A DNA stretch of 64,000 nt from Benincasa hispida (GCF_009727055.1 NC_052358.1:41157337-41221336), one strand, 5' to 3'. Positions 1 through 11,395 are shown, counted from the first letter of the stretch. Translations and numbers: made by a program. The notes: generated by a model from the sequence alone, not told the origin.

Positions 1-1297
1 TGAGTGCTCTGGTTCATTACAATCCAGGAACACGATCAGATTGGTATTTCCTTCCTACTAATGTGCCAGGTACGACTATTTTTGGTCGAGTTTTCTGGTC
101 CTTCAATCCTGTAAGAGAAAGGTTCAAATATTGTAGACCATTAATCCAGATCATTGGAACTCATCTCTACGGAAAGTATAAGGGAAAATTATTGACCACC
201 TTATATATTGATGCAAACGGGCATATATTTCCCCTTGCTTTTTCTATGTTGAAGGTGAAAATTTGTCTAATTGGTCATGATTTTTGTGGATATTGCGTGA
301 ATATGTTACCCAAAAAATGGTATTTGCTTGATTTCTGATAGACATAAGGACATTCTTGTTGCAATTAATAATGAGAAAATTGGTTGGAGTGAACCTAGAG
401 TGTACCATCGATATTGTCTTCGCCATGTTGCTTGTAATTTCAATACGAAATACAAATCAAAGCAACTAAAAGATTTGGTGTATATGGCAGAAAATCAACA
501 CCAAAGACGCAAATTCATTCGGTGCATGAAAGAGTTGAAACAACTGAACCCTGAATGCCTTGAATATTTTTCTGATATTGACTTGGAAAAATGGACCCAA
601 TCACATGACAGTGGGTACCACTATGGGTGGATGACAAATGTATGAATGGTGTTTTCAAAGGTGCTAGAATGTTACCAATTATTTCTTTGGTTAGGCTAAC
701 ATTCTATTGCACAATACTATATTTTGAATGTCGAAGACAAGAGACTAGTGAAGCATTCGACCGTGGGGACATGTACACAGAATATGCCATGAGAAAGCTT
801 AAGAGGTGGGAAAAACGAGCATCTGCACACACAGTGACATCTATTGACAGGGAAACTCAAATTGGTATAAGTATGATTTCTCCTTATAAAGACAACATAC
901 ATAAGTTTCGAGCTTCAAAGAAGGAATTTGTTCTTATAATAAGTGGCAGTAATTCAAGATTCCATGTTCTAATGTAATTGCAGTTTGTAATTACATGTGT
1001 TTGACATACATACCTCTTATTGATGAGTGCTACAAGTTATCCCATTTCAAGCGATGTTATGAAAGACGCTTCCATCTAATAAAACACCCAGATTATTGGC
1101 CAGAATTATCATTTATAGAAGTTCGATCGAATGCAAACTTACTAAGAGAACAGAGTAGGCCAAAAAGTACGTGCATTCATAATGAAATGGATTGGAAAGA
1201 GACAAGTCAAAAAGTTCGATGTACAATTTGCAAGGGAGAATGACATAACAAATGTACTTATCCACAACGTACATTATTCCTCTTCGAGCCATTGGAT
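1..1297 (+). pseudogene. Mutator-like (MULE) transposase remnant, left end outside window
   Basis: This is the decayed middle and C-terminal part of a MULE transposase, which cuts and pastes its own DNA element. Frame 63-338 contains the block GTHLYGKYKGKLL followed by DANGHIFPLAF, which is diagnostic of the MULE DDE domain. The first catalytic Asp (normally IDGTH) reads Ile at 153-155, so this site is dead. The block around the second Asp survives as ISDRHK at about 330. The helical region follows (328-645, YCLRHVACNF) and then 627-977, each in a different frame. The last segment, 995-1243, ends in a zinc-knuckle remnant (CTICKGE, a stop, then HNKC, about 1220-1257) in which the expected Gly is a TGA. 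At least three frameshifts separate the pieces. A PMD gene follows in the same orientation. The family call is secure; the exact ends are not. Confidence 0.85.
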
Positions 1298-1560
1298 TTT
1301 TTATGTAATTGTATTTTTTTATACAATTGTAATTTATATGTACTTGTGTTTTTAACGTAATTGTATTTTTTATGTAATTATATATTTTATGTACATGTGT
1401 TTTTATGTAATTGTATTTTTAATATAATTGTATTTTTTTTATATAAATGTAATTTTTTATGAACTTGTGTTTTTAATGTAATTATATTTTTTTTATAATT
1501 GTATTTTTTATTTACTTGTGTTTTTAATTTGATTTTGTTATTTAATGTAATTTGAACTTC
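1275..1560. repeat. AT-rich degenerate tandem repeat of TAATTGTATTTTT units
   Basis: About ten imperfect copies of a 13-25 base unit built on 'taattgtattttt' and 'gtacttgtgtttttaa' lie between the transposase and PMD remnants. Nothing here looks coding. It may be a former intron or a spacer between the two reading units of one element. Confidence 0.7.
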
Positions 1561-1567
1561 TTAGGTA

Positions 1568-3245
1568 ATGGAGCCCGGTCCTTCTAATCCTGTACAACTA
1601 TATCAACAAAATACCCATCGTTCACAATCAATATGGAATAGTTCTTATATGGATAGTTTTGGGCTGTCGGAGAAGGGAGATATCTACCCAACATACTATC
1701 CCATTTGATCCACGTATTATTCTCTACGTTGAACAAACTAGTTTTCTTGGGGTTGCACAGATCGGATTTATCCAACTTGATTGGCACCTCATTACTGCTT
1801 TAGTTGAGCGTTGGAGACCAGAAACCCACACATTTCACCTACCTTGTGGGGAATGTACGATTACGTTGCAAGATGTTGCCATTCAGTATAATTGGAAAAC
1901 TGTTTGTGACGAGCTCTTGGGCGTTCTACCAGATGATCTGAAAGACTCAAGATTGAGTATCCTGTGGTTGGCGTCCCAGTTTCCAAAATTACCTCCCGAT
2001 GCCGACGACATCAGCATACGTAGGTATGCACGAGCATACATTATGCAGCTTATTGGAGGATTTTTGTTCGCTGACAAGTCGAACACTCTGGTACGTACTC
2101 GTAGGGTGGTGCCTATCTTGTATGGCTTTATAGATAACTTTGTCGGACTACTAAAGTACAAGCGTTGGAAATAGTGGGACCGCTATACTACTACAGGTTT
2201 GGGCTTATGATAGATTTCCAATTATAGCACCACAAGTCCAATTACAGGCCCCAGACCACTTAGTGCCAAGTATTATTTCATTTATATATTTATTTCGTTA
2301 TCATTTTATGTAAGAATATAAATTAACTGTATTTTTTATTATTTTAGATGGAATGGTGTATTAGCTGCCTTTGAACAGTCAGTAAATATGTTGCTAGTAT
2401 AACAAAAAATATTTGACTGATGCACAATCAAGGTAACAAATGTATACAATAAATTAATATTTAAAACATTTGGTTAAATTAATTGGGTGTATAATTATCT
2501 TCTTTTTTTGCCAGATTAATTGGACGCCATACACGCAAGATATTTGGTCATTATTACCTGATTACTGCCGTGATAGTCAAGACATCTAGTTGACCGTTAG
2601 CCATCTTTTATGCTTCCATATAGTAGAGTGGAATCATCCAGATCGTGTGTTGAGACAGGTCGGTCTACGACAAACGATACATTCATTGTGTTATACACTC
2701 CCAGAACTACACCAGATTGTTTTGAGAGATAAGCATGACCAAGACTTACATCGAATTCACGGAATATATATCCTACTGGCATGCACGACATGATAGTTGT
2801 GCACTGGGAGAAATAACAAATACACCACTCGTATCAAATGACTACTTTTCCTGGTACGATTCAACCACGATGGGGTTTTATCACACCTGACGATGCTTAG
2901 ATTTAGAATCAGGCATTTCCCAAATATATGATATGAATATTATTTAATATTAATTTTATCATCTTACATAATAATCTTATCAAAGAATACAACAATATTC
3001 AGTACAACACGATTTACCAGAGTTGGGTTCAATGTGTTACCAAACATTGGTCAACATAGAAACTATTATTCAACAAACAAGATGACTCAATGTTGCTGAC
3101 ACTGATCGAAGAGGTATTCGTCGTAGACGACAATGGCAACAGGGCGAAGCTAATTTAGAGGCATAGGAAGACAATCCATGTGGAGTAAGGGCTAGGGGGT
3201 GTGGAGTAAGGGTTAGGGGGTCGTCTTTAAATCTCATGTAAACTT
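1568..3245 (+). pseudogene. Plant mobile domain (PMD, MAIN-like) gene remnant
   Basis: The plant mobile domain belongs to the MAIN/MAIL family and is also carried by transposons. The start MEPGPSNP at 1568 resembles the usual N-terminus of transposon PMD proteins. After a frameshift, 1659-2174 reads through the core with FIQLDWHLITALVERWRPET, HTFHLPCGECTITLQDVA and the ARAYIMQLIGGFLFADKS block. Further pieces follow: LQVWAYDRFPIIAPQ at about 2193, RWNGVLAAFEQS at about 2350, WTPYTQDIWSLLPDYC at about 2521, and HIVEWNHPDRVLRQVGL inside 2590-2793. A basic tail (RRGIRRRRQQ) lies near 3107. Several frameshifts and stops, a deletion near 2165 and unspliced intron-like AT stretches (2276-2347, 2400-2510) mark it as dead. 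It follows a MULE transposase directly, which suggests that both belonged to one element. Confidence 0.82.
3180..3221 (+). repeat. Two tandem 21-bp units
   Basis: Two copies of 'gtggagtaagggytaggggg' plus one base (3180-3200 and 3201-3221) differ by one base, at the end of the PMD remnant. The likely cause is replication slippage. Confidence 0.85.
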
Positions 3246-3260
3246 CTATTTTCAAATTAA

Positions 3261-4189
3261 AGAACTAATTGTAAATCTTCCTTAGTATCATTAGATTTTT
3301 TTTTAAAATTTATTTGTAGAGAGATATACTACTTAGTGAAGTCACAATTTTTTTTTATTGGTTAAAATTGAGGATTAGAGAAATGAGGATTACTTAAAAA
3401 TTAGAAAATAAACCGTTAAATTGATTAAAAAAAAGATTATATAATTCACAATTAAATATATAATTAATTAAATAAAAAAGTAATCGTGGACCCGGTTCAC
3501 GATTATGTGAATCGTGGACCCAGTCCATGAGTACGTAGTTGACCAGTCCACCGTCTTACTGACGTGCTGACTAGATTAAACTTAATCGTGGATCGGCTAC
3601 ACTATTTTCCTTCCTCACCAAATCTACCTTATTTTTGTCATTACTTTTCATTCCTACCTATTTTTAAAAATTCTTTCACATATACCCCATGTTTGTCATT
3701 ATTTAAAAAATCAACTATATTTTTTTAACTTTCTCCATTATTAAGTTTGTAAATGAATAAAACAATATCTTTATATCAATAAAATTCTTGAATGTCTTTG
3801 TTTAGATTTGTCTTTTAATCGAAACATATGAACCACAAGAAAAATACCACACACACTTTACAAAGGTAAAAAAGTTCGTGGGGTCCTACAAAAACTCATC
3901 ATAGACTAAAAGTTGAAGACTTTGCCATGCTTTTATTCGAAAGTACAGGGTATCTTATTCTTACTTCTGTATTACAGATTACGATCAGAAGTGAACCATA
4001 CATATCGTAGAAGTAAATGAATACGATAATGGTGTGTGAGTTGTGAGTTGTAGGTAAAAATCTGCAAAATTTCCCTCAAGGAGAAACGAAAGCAAAGAAA
4101 ATAAGAAGACTCGAAGTCTAGTTTTGTTTTGTAGTGATTTCCGCATAGCATTTTAGTACAAGCCAAGCGATTTTGGTAGCAAAATTCTG
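3261..4189. other. Gene-free stretch upstream of TNL copy 1
   Basis: AT-rich DNA without a convincing reading frame. The one structured part is a set of short inverted motifs at 3482-3600 (listed separately). The last 200 bases should hold the promoter and 5' leader of TNL copy 1. The segment 4095-4150 shares short blocks with the leader of copy 2 (aagaagactcga, gcatagca), so the duplication includes some upstream sequence. I see no clear TATA box here. Confidence 0.5.
3482..3600. repeat. Near-palindromic 'atcgtggaccc' repeats
   Basis: The 23 bases at 3482-3504 are a near-perfect palindrome (arms aatcgtg and cacgatt). The same arm recurs at 3511 (gaatcgtggaccc) and again near 3585 (aatcgtgga). 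The cluster sits just beyond the MULE/PMD remnant and could be part of its terminal region, but I cannot define an inverted terminal pair. Confidence 0.5.
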
Positions 4190-7100
4190 ATGGATTATTC
4201 TTCAATCCTTTCTTGGACATATGATGTGTTTCTGAGTTTCAGAGGTGAGGATACTCGCAATTCATTTACGGGTCACCTCTATGACGCTCTGGTGCGGGCT
4301 GGAATCAGTACCTTCCGGGACACAGAGGAGCTGAATAGAGGAATGGAAATTTCGCAACAACTTTGCGAAGCAATCGACGGGTCCAGGTTTTTTCTTGTGG
4401 TTTTTTCTAAAAATTATGCATCTTCTAGTTGGTGTTTAGACGAGCTTGTTCGAATTATGAGTTGTATGGAGAGCCATAAAGGGCAGATGGTTTGGCCAGT
4501 GTTCTATCATGTGGATCCTTCCCAAGTGAGAAAGCAAAAAGGTGTTTTTGGAGAAGCATTCACTTCACATGAACTAAGATTCAATCAACACTTGGAGAAG
4601 GTAGAGAAATGGAGAGAAGCTTTAACTAAAGCGGCCAACTTATCTGGATGGCATTTGGATAATAGGTAACCATAATAAAAAATTTAAGCTGATGAGTAAA
4701 CGACATGACATTCTAGTAGATGAATAAATTAAATTTTAACGTTTTTAAGTTGATATTAGGAAACAACATTTTTTGTGATATTATATTCATTAAATAAGAT
4801 AATGACATTTTTGTTCAATATCACTCATTTATCCCAACCAGCTTACGGTGATGGGGTATGATAAATTTAATATTGTATCAACACTCTGCAATTTTGTCAC
4901 TTTGTACTATTTTGATGTAGGTGTGAGTCCACTCTTGTGAAAGAAATTGTTGAAGAGTTATGGACTAAGCTTAACCACACACTCTTAACGGTTGCCAAGA
5001 ATCCAGTTGGGATTAGTTCTCATATTGAAAAACTAAAGTCCACATTAGATATAGAGTCCAATGATGTTCGGATGATTGGAATTTATGGGCTTGGTGGAAT
5101 AGGAAAGACAACCATTGCAAAAGCTATTTATAATTGTATTGCACATCGCTTTGAAGCGTGCACTTTTCTTCCTAATATAAAAGAAAAATGCAAATTCTCA
5201 AGGGATGATGAGTTAACTCAATTGCAAGAATCACTCCTTGAAGACATCTTGTTGATTAAAATCCATAGGTCGATAAAATTTTCTGACTAAGGAAGTAATA
5301 TGTTGAGGGATAGACTAAGAAACAAGAAGGTGCTTGTTGTTCTTGACGATGTGGATCATTCAAACCAATTAGAAAAACTTACAGGACATTTGAGTTGGTT
5401 TGGTTCGGGAAGTAGGATCATCATAACAACTAGAGATTTGCATCTTTTAAATAAACACAACATTAAGTGGACCTACAAGGTTGATGAATTAAATCATAGA
5501 GAAGCACTTGAGCTATTTTGTTGGAATGCATTTAACAATCCTGTTCCTGATGTGAGTTTTGAAGAGCTTTCAAATGTTGCCGTTAAACATGCAGATGGAC
5601 TTCCTCTTGCTCTTGAGGTGGTGGGTGCTTCTCTATGCAATTGTAGTAAACTTGAATGGGAAAGCCAATTGAAGAAGTTGAAAAAGATTCCAAATCAGGA
5701 TGTTCACAATAAACTTAAACTAAGTTTTGATGGACTTGGAGAACTTGAGAAGGCAATTTTTCTAGATATTGCATGCTTCTTTAGAGGGTATAGCACAGAA
5801 GATGTGAACTCTTTTTTCGATGCTTGTGATTTCTACCCTCATTATGGAGTTGGAGTGCTTATTAAGAAATCTCTTATATATATCCATGAGAATAAATTCG
5901 AAATGCATGACTTGATTCAACTAATGGGTAGAGAGATCGTTCGTCAAGAATCTCCTTCAGATCCCGGAAGACGTAGTAGATTGTGGTATTACGAGGATGT
6001 CCTTCAAGTGCTACAAGAAAATGAGGTATGATCCATTCCTAACCTCTCACTGATCTACACATAAAAAATTGGCACATGACATTACAAGAAAATATATAAG
6101 AATATATCTTTCCATCTCTTTGTATATTTTAAAATGTGTATGCTTTTCAATTATCTTTGTATGTTTTAAAAAGTGTATGCTTTTCAATTATAATAAGAGC
6201 AGTTGCAAATATAGCGGTCAAGCTCAAAGTATTGATAGTACAATATAAAAGAATTTGCGAATATAATAAAATTTAGATTTAACTTAGATCCCAAATACCT
6301 GAAGAGATTTCTAATGATGTGATGGCGTACAACGTAAAATGATCTAAAATATAATTCAAGCACAACATTTCATACAGAATAAAAAAAAAATAATGTATGA
6401 CCATGAGATTTATATCTACAATTAATGAGCTTTAGCTTGTTAGATATATATTAAGTGGCTTCTTGTGTTTTCAGGGAACACAAAAAGTTGAAGGGATAGT
6501 TTTAGAAATGCCCGATGAAAAAGAAGAAGCATGGTTGCATGCTAAAGCCTTTTCAAGAATGAAAAAATTGAGGTTGCTTATAATACATAATAATGTCAAT
6601 GTTATTGGGGCTCCTCGATGCCTTTCTAACGAGTTAAGATGGCTTGAATGTCGTCGTTCTTCATCTTCTCTGGTACCATCCACTTTTCATCCAAAAAAAC
6701 TTGTTGTTTTGGACATCTCACGTTATCCTATTAAGCAACTGGGAGCCAAACTCAAGGTATGCCATTAGTACTTTCGTTATCTGACGATCCGAAAGATTAG
6801 AGACATCTCTATAACATTAGAGAGGTGACTCTGATATGTAATTTGATATTGTTCTCTTTAATAATAAAACTGCTATCTCTCTTTGTTTGTGGATATAGTT
6901 AACACATCGTTAGTGAATCATGTAAATCTGTGTGTTGATAATCTATTTGTTTATATCTTCTGTTAATATTTATTTGTCAATTTCTTAACAGTTACTAGAC
7001 TAAAAGTTAAAAGTATTTCTAACTAGGTGGATTTGAAATAAAGCCACGATCATTTTAGAGTGGTTGGAGTCCATAACAAAAGAAAAAATGTTGGTTTTTG

Positions 7101-8671
7101 TTAAGGATTATTTAGTCTTATGGTTTGATTTGTTTGTTTGACAGGGTTTTGAAAGTATAAGGCAGTTAAGTTTAGAAAATTGCGAGACGTTAACCGAAGT
7201 TGGCGATATATCGTTAATGCCGAATCTTATCAGATTAGAAATCATAAACTGCTTTAACCTCGAGTGTTTTTCGAATGTCGGTCTGAAATCGAAGACTCTT
7301 CAGTTCCTTCATCTTAAATCTTGCTGCAAGCTGAAAAAGTTCCCTGATATTGTCGAAGAAATGGAATGCCTTGATACACTTAGATTAGAAGAAACAGGTG
7401 TAACAGAGCTACCTACATCAATTGAAAAACTTAGTGGTGGTCTTCGCCATCTAGACTTGGGCTTATGTGAGGACTTGGAGCACCTTCCAAGTAGTATCTA
7501 TGACCTTAAAATGCTTAGTGCTCTTAAATTGAGTAACTGCCTCAAGCTACAGCCAATTCCACAACCTTCAAACGCCATTATTAATCAAAATTTGAGCAGT
7601 AGTACAATTGTTGGCAATTCTATGTGGTCTATGGATTTTGAGAATAGTAACATTTTGGAATTGGATTTCATTATGGGCTTCAACTGCTTCGACTCGTTGA
7701 ACCATTTGTACTTGAGTGGGAGCAACATCAAGAGACTCCCTAGAGGGATGAACAAGTTTAAGAATCTTCGATCCATCGACTGTAGTAATTGCAAACTTCT
7801 TCAGCATATTTCAGATGTTCCACCATTTCTCAAAACATTGGATGCAACTGGGTGTGATTCCTTGGAAAAGATTGATGCTACAAGATTTTTTAACATAGAT
7901 AAGCTATCTAAAAATGCTTACTACTTATGCCAAGACTGGACAGAAGTATTCTTTTATCAGGTTTGTTTTTAGTTTCTTCCATCATATACTTTTGCCCTCA
8001 TTAACTATGACTTTTCAATCTCAACATTTTGTATTGTGTTATATATATCTCTATTAATACTTTGCGCGTGATTGCTATATAAAATGATGATTTCACTTAA
8101 CAAGGTTAAGTCCCAGTTCTCAAAAAAAAAAAAAAAAAACATTGAGGTCCGGAAAGGATCTCAAACTGAGGTTTAATGGGTGAATAGGTTGTTGAATGCT
8201 TTATTTTGCATGTGGCAGGGCATCTGCAATGAGATGATGGTTGAAACAAAGCTACCTGGAAATGAGATTCCGAATTCATTTAGTGGTAGCAAAGGCTGCT
8301 CTGATCTCTTGCTTCAATTGCCATTAGATGTGAAGAAACATGTTGTAGGGATAATGTTTTGTGTGGTTTACAATATGAAGAATTCTAATGGCTTCTTCGA
8401 GGTTCGAATTAACTGTACGACTGTCGAAAGCATCTATCCCTTTTGTGGTGAATCAGATGAGATGTGCATAACTTATGTTCCTCGAGAAATACCATTCGAA
8501 TTGGATAGGGTATTGAGAGAAGATACAAGTCATTTTGATGTTACAGTTCTTCAGTTTAGAAGAGACTATGTTGATGATGATCAACGTGAATCATGGGTGG
8601 AAAAATTTGGAATTCGTTTGATATTTGATGATCAAATATCTTTTTCTACTGCAAATGAGAGTTGGAGTTAA
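4190..8671 (+). pseudogene. TNL immune receptor copy 1 (TIR-NB-ARC-LRR-C-JID) with one nonsense codon
   Basis: TNLs are cytoplasmic receptors: the TIR domain is an NADase that signals when the NB-ARC switch is activated by ligand sensing at the LRR. Five exons fit GT-AG rules: 4190-4665, 4921-6025, 6475-6756, 7145-7960 and 8219-8671 (1,043 codons plus stop). Exon 1 is TIR (YDVFLSFRGEDTR; SSSWCLDEL with candidate catalytic Glu85). Exon 2 is NB-ARC: P-loop GIYGLGGIGKTT, kinase-2 KKVLVVLDDVD, RNBS-B GSGSRIIITTRD, GLPLALEVVG, FLDIACFF, MHD in FEMHDL. Exons 3-4 hold LRRs. Exon 5 is the C-terminal jelly-roll domain (PGNEIPNSFSG). A TAA at 5288-5290 follows the P-loop half, leaving 281 residues (TIR plus P-loop). 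Copy 2 has AAA there. All other exons are open and splice sites are intact, so the break looks recent. It could be a truncated TIR-type protein or a base error. Confidence 0.93.
6193..6310. repeat. Dispersed AT-rich 'gcaaatatagc' repeat in intron 2 of TNL copy 1
   Basis: The stretch beginning 'gttgcaaatatagc' and containing 'aaaatttaga' matches the better-preserved copy at 29565-29790 in order and wording. It is a dispersed non-coding repeat inserted in the intron. Confidence 0.65.
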
Positions 8672-9718
8672 AGACGGCGTAAGAATGAACTGCATTATTC
8701 TTTCATGTATTCTCTTTTCTTTTCTTGGGTAAGTAATGGACTTATTCTAATAGTTCTTTGACTAAATTTTATGGTCGTCTTTATTGTTGCAAATTGAAAA
8801 AGCGGTAGGATGACTCGTCACTTGAAATAAAGATATTAAACGAAAAACACTGACAAGCTCCGCAACAACAAAATACAAACAACAAAAAAACAAGTAAAGG
8901 TACATAGAAGTTGTTAACTCAGTTCGGCGATAGACCACCTATGTGTGGGGGGTAGAGTACCCAGAAAAGATAACTCACTAATATTAAAGAGTCAAACAAA
9001 CTTACCTGTAATTCAATAGTAACTCATGTAGAGCCCAACTCACAAGTCACCTAGGCTTCCCTAGATGTGAGACTCCCTGAATACTTAGGCTCCCTCTAAG
9101 TATGATAATATTAGTGTTGAATATTTTGGCTTCGGACAGTATGTGAGATACCTCTTCGCTTGATTATCTTCTTTATGACTCAGTCAACTCTCTTCAATGA
9201 GGAATCTTAGGTTCTCTCTAAGATGGAGAAATCCTTCTTGAGAATGAAGTCTTAGGTTCCCCCAAAAATCGAGAATGCCTTCTCTTCAGCAATGCCTTAG
9301 GCTTCCTTAAGATAGAAGTTATCTTCAAGTTCTTGAATTATTCAAGCAATGAATTTGCACACGGAATACAATGAGCAAAGATCAAAACACCATGTTGCAT
9401 AATTCAGACACTTAGAACAAAAACACTTTCTCTAATAAACAAATGTGGCAAGCCTAAATGAAAGGCACTATTCTCCTTTTAAAAATCATGGTCAAGTAAG
9501 GAAATAATTTCCATAAATATTTCCATTTCACACGAAATAAGTTGCACAATAAATAAGGAAAATATCGGGCAATATACATCTGCTGACAATTTCTAGAGTA
9601 GGAAAGAAAAATATTCCGCATATAATTTCAAGATTAGGAAAGAAAATATTATGCAAGAAAGAATATTATTTGAGACAGATGTTAAGATTTTATTTGTGAC
9701 AATAGCAAGAACCACCAT
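8672..9718. other. 3' flank of TNL copy 1, then unassigned non-coding repeat DNA
   Basis: 8672-8800 matches 39231-39345 downstream of copy 2 (shared 'gaactgcattattctttcatg' region and 'taatggacttattctaatag'), so it is duplicated 3' UTR. From about 8870 the sequence changes character and has no open frame. It could be a solo LTR of a copia element, but I found no TG...CA ends or target duplication. A cluster of short inverted motifs lies at 9050-9312. Confidence 0.55.
9050..9312. repeat. Five spaced hairpin motifs, CTTAGG-YTYCCYC-TAAG
   Basis: Motifs at 9050-9067, 9084-9100, 9206-9222, 9251-9270 and 9296-9312 share the form cttagg, a C/T-rich loop, then ctaag or ttaag. Each of the better copies is self-complementary at the ends. 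Spacing is irregular (34 to 122 bases), so this is not a simple tandem array. Confidence 0.65.
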
Positions 9719-11395
9719 GTTAACTCTCAAAAAGAGCTAATATTCCTAGCTTAATTCGGGCTCGTTAGTGGATTTTATGTGTTTATTTTCCTATTTTATA
9801 GGTATCGAGCGATCAAGAGGTAGAATTAATCATTTGGTGAAGAACGGAGTTAATTTGAAGCAATTTGGAGTTAATTTGATAATCTGGGCTTTGAAGGAGT
9901 TGAAAAGACCAAAATGCCATCGATTCCATCAAGTTTGATGCAGCCATCAAGCACCATCGAGTACCATCGAGTAACAGGCTGTTGAGTAATTAAGAAAATG
10001 CTATTGAGTGATCGAGGATCGAGTATCGAGCCGTCGAGCATCGAGTAGCGAGTTTCTGGCAATGGATGCAGCGTTGCAACGCCACTCCAAGCGTCGCGAC
10101 GCTCTGAGGTTGAATCAACGCCAGTGTCCCAACGCATCTCAATGCTCTAACCTAGCACTTGTGGACATAATGCCTAGCGTTGCAACGCTACGATCTTTGA
10201 CGGACATGGAGCGGAGCGCGCGTGCGAGTGAGCGTTGCAACGCCATTCCAAGCATTGTAATACTACGATAAATCCTATAAATACCTCTCTTCGGCCCTAG
10301 GCCAAAATATGCTAAATTTTAGGGGGTTTAGGCCGACTCTTGGAGCTGAATGAATGGAGGCCAAAGTTAGGCTTCCTTCTTCTTCTATTCCCTTTAATTT
10401 TTAGTGTCCATAGGTTAGATTTATTTTATTTTCAGATTACGAATATGTATTGGATTGTATGTCATTGGTTTGTCCATGAATCAATGAGGTAATCTTTCGA
10501 TTAGTTCTTGGATTAAGAATTCTTTGTATTTTGCTGAATTTTAGTTCAATTTTTATGCTTTAATCTAGAATTATGTTTTTCTTAAATCTTGTTTAATTTA
10601 CATTTGCTTTTACGTGTGGATTGACGCCCCTATCATGAATGCACGTCTTAGCTAGTTAAATTCAAGCTTGCACGCATCCTTGTATCGTCTATGCTTTGAA
10701 TTTACCCTCGTAGTACAGACTAGATAAGCATGCTTAGGTTTTTTTATTAGGCTATCCATGAATCTTTGCATGACACGTTTAATCTAGATTTAAGGAACAA
10801 ATTGATTATTTGAACACGACTTTCCTGACACTTAATCAATATAGTTGAATCCTGAACCTTAATGCATGTGTTTCTAGTTCTTTATGGCCGCTGAGGACCC
10901 AATTGCATCTAGGAGCATGTAGGTTAGTTAGGGCACGACTTTCCAGCCTCAACTATTAGGACGCTTGATCGATTCAGATTAATTGATTTTCGAGATTATA
11001 GAGATTAGTTAATTCGCATCGATTGAGTAGCTATGCATGCATAATTCGAATATATGATATGCTGGTTGAAAACAATGATTTATTTTACATTAAATGGCTA
11101 CTTGATCCTAGAACTAAATGAATCCATTACCGTTTCATATATCCATCACATTTTACTTTTTTTACTTGCATGCTTAATTTCAAAACCACAAACCAAAATC
11201 CTCGTTTTTACTTTTTTCCACGGTCAAAACTAACGCAAAATAAATTAATTCTTCGGTTCTTTGTGGTTTTACCCCGCACTTACCATTGTTGCTACGTTTT
11301 AGTAGTAATAGGAGTAGTTCGAGTATTATAATTTTTTTTTGTTTCGATTCGAATGACATCGACCCCCGAGTCTGAGCACACCACAAGCTGCCTCA
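9719..11395 (+). mobile_element. Ty3/gypsy (Athila/Tat-like) LTR
   Basis: It begins TGTTAACTCTCAAAAAGAGC and is related over its length to the LTRs at 17102 and 59051 (same opening hairpin, same later blocks such as 'ccattgttgctacgttttag' near 11283). U3 carries repeated 'catcgagta' motifs (9945-10050) and a cluster of AGCGTTGCAACGCT palindromes (10070-10264). A TATA box lies at 10276-10283. The right end is not exact because another LTR fragment starts at about 11403 and no primer-binding site is visible. It is not evidently the partner of the 17102 LTR, which lacks the 'atcgag' repeats. Confidence 0.75.
10276..10283 (+). promoter_or_regulatory. LTR TATA box
   Basis: TATAAATA lies just after the palindrome cluster of the gypsy LTR, at the position equivalent to the TATA at 59711 in the related LTR. 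Confidence 0.6.

Noticed and set aside
3180..3221. Telomere-like 'gggttaggggg' text
   Set aside because: There are only two 21-bp units and no TTTAGGG array; this is simple slippage.
5015..5060. Conserved P-loop coding sequence as a possible miRNA target
   Set aside because: Some plant NLR transcripts are miRNA targets at this place, but I cannot pair it with a miRNA from sequence alone, so I make no claim.
6457..6683. Antisense open frame over TNL exon 3, and similar ones over exon 4
   Set aside because: They are shadows of the spliced LRR exons, with no independent motif or start context.
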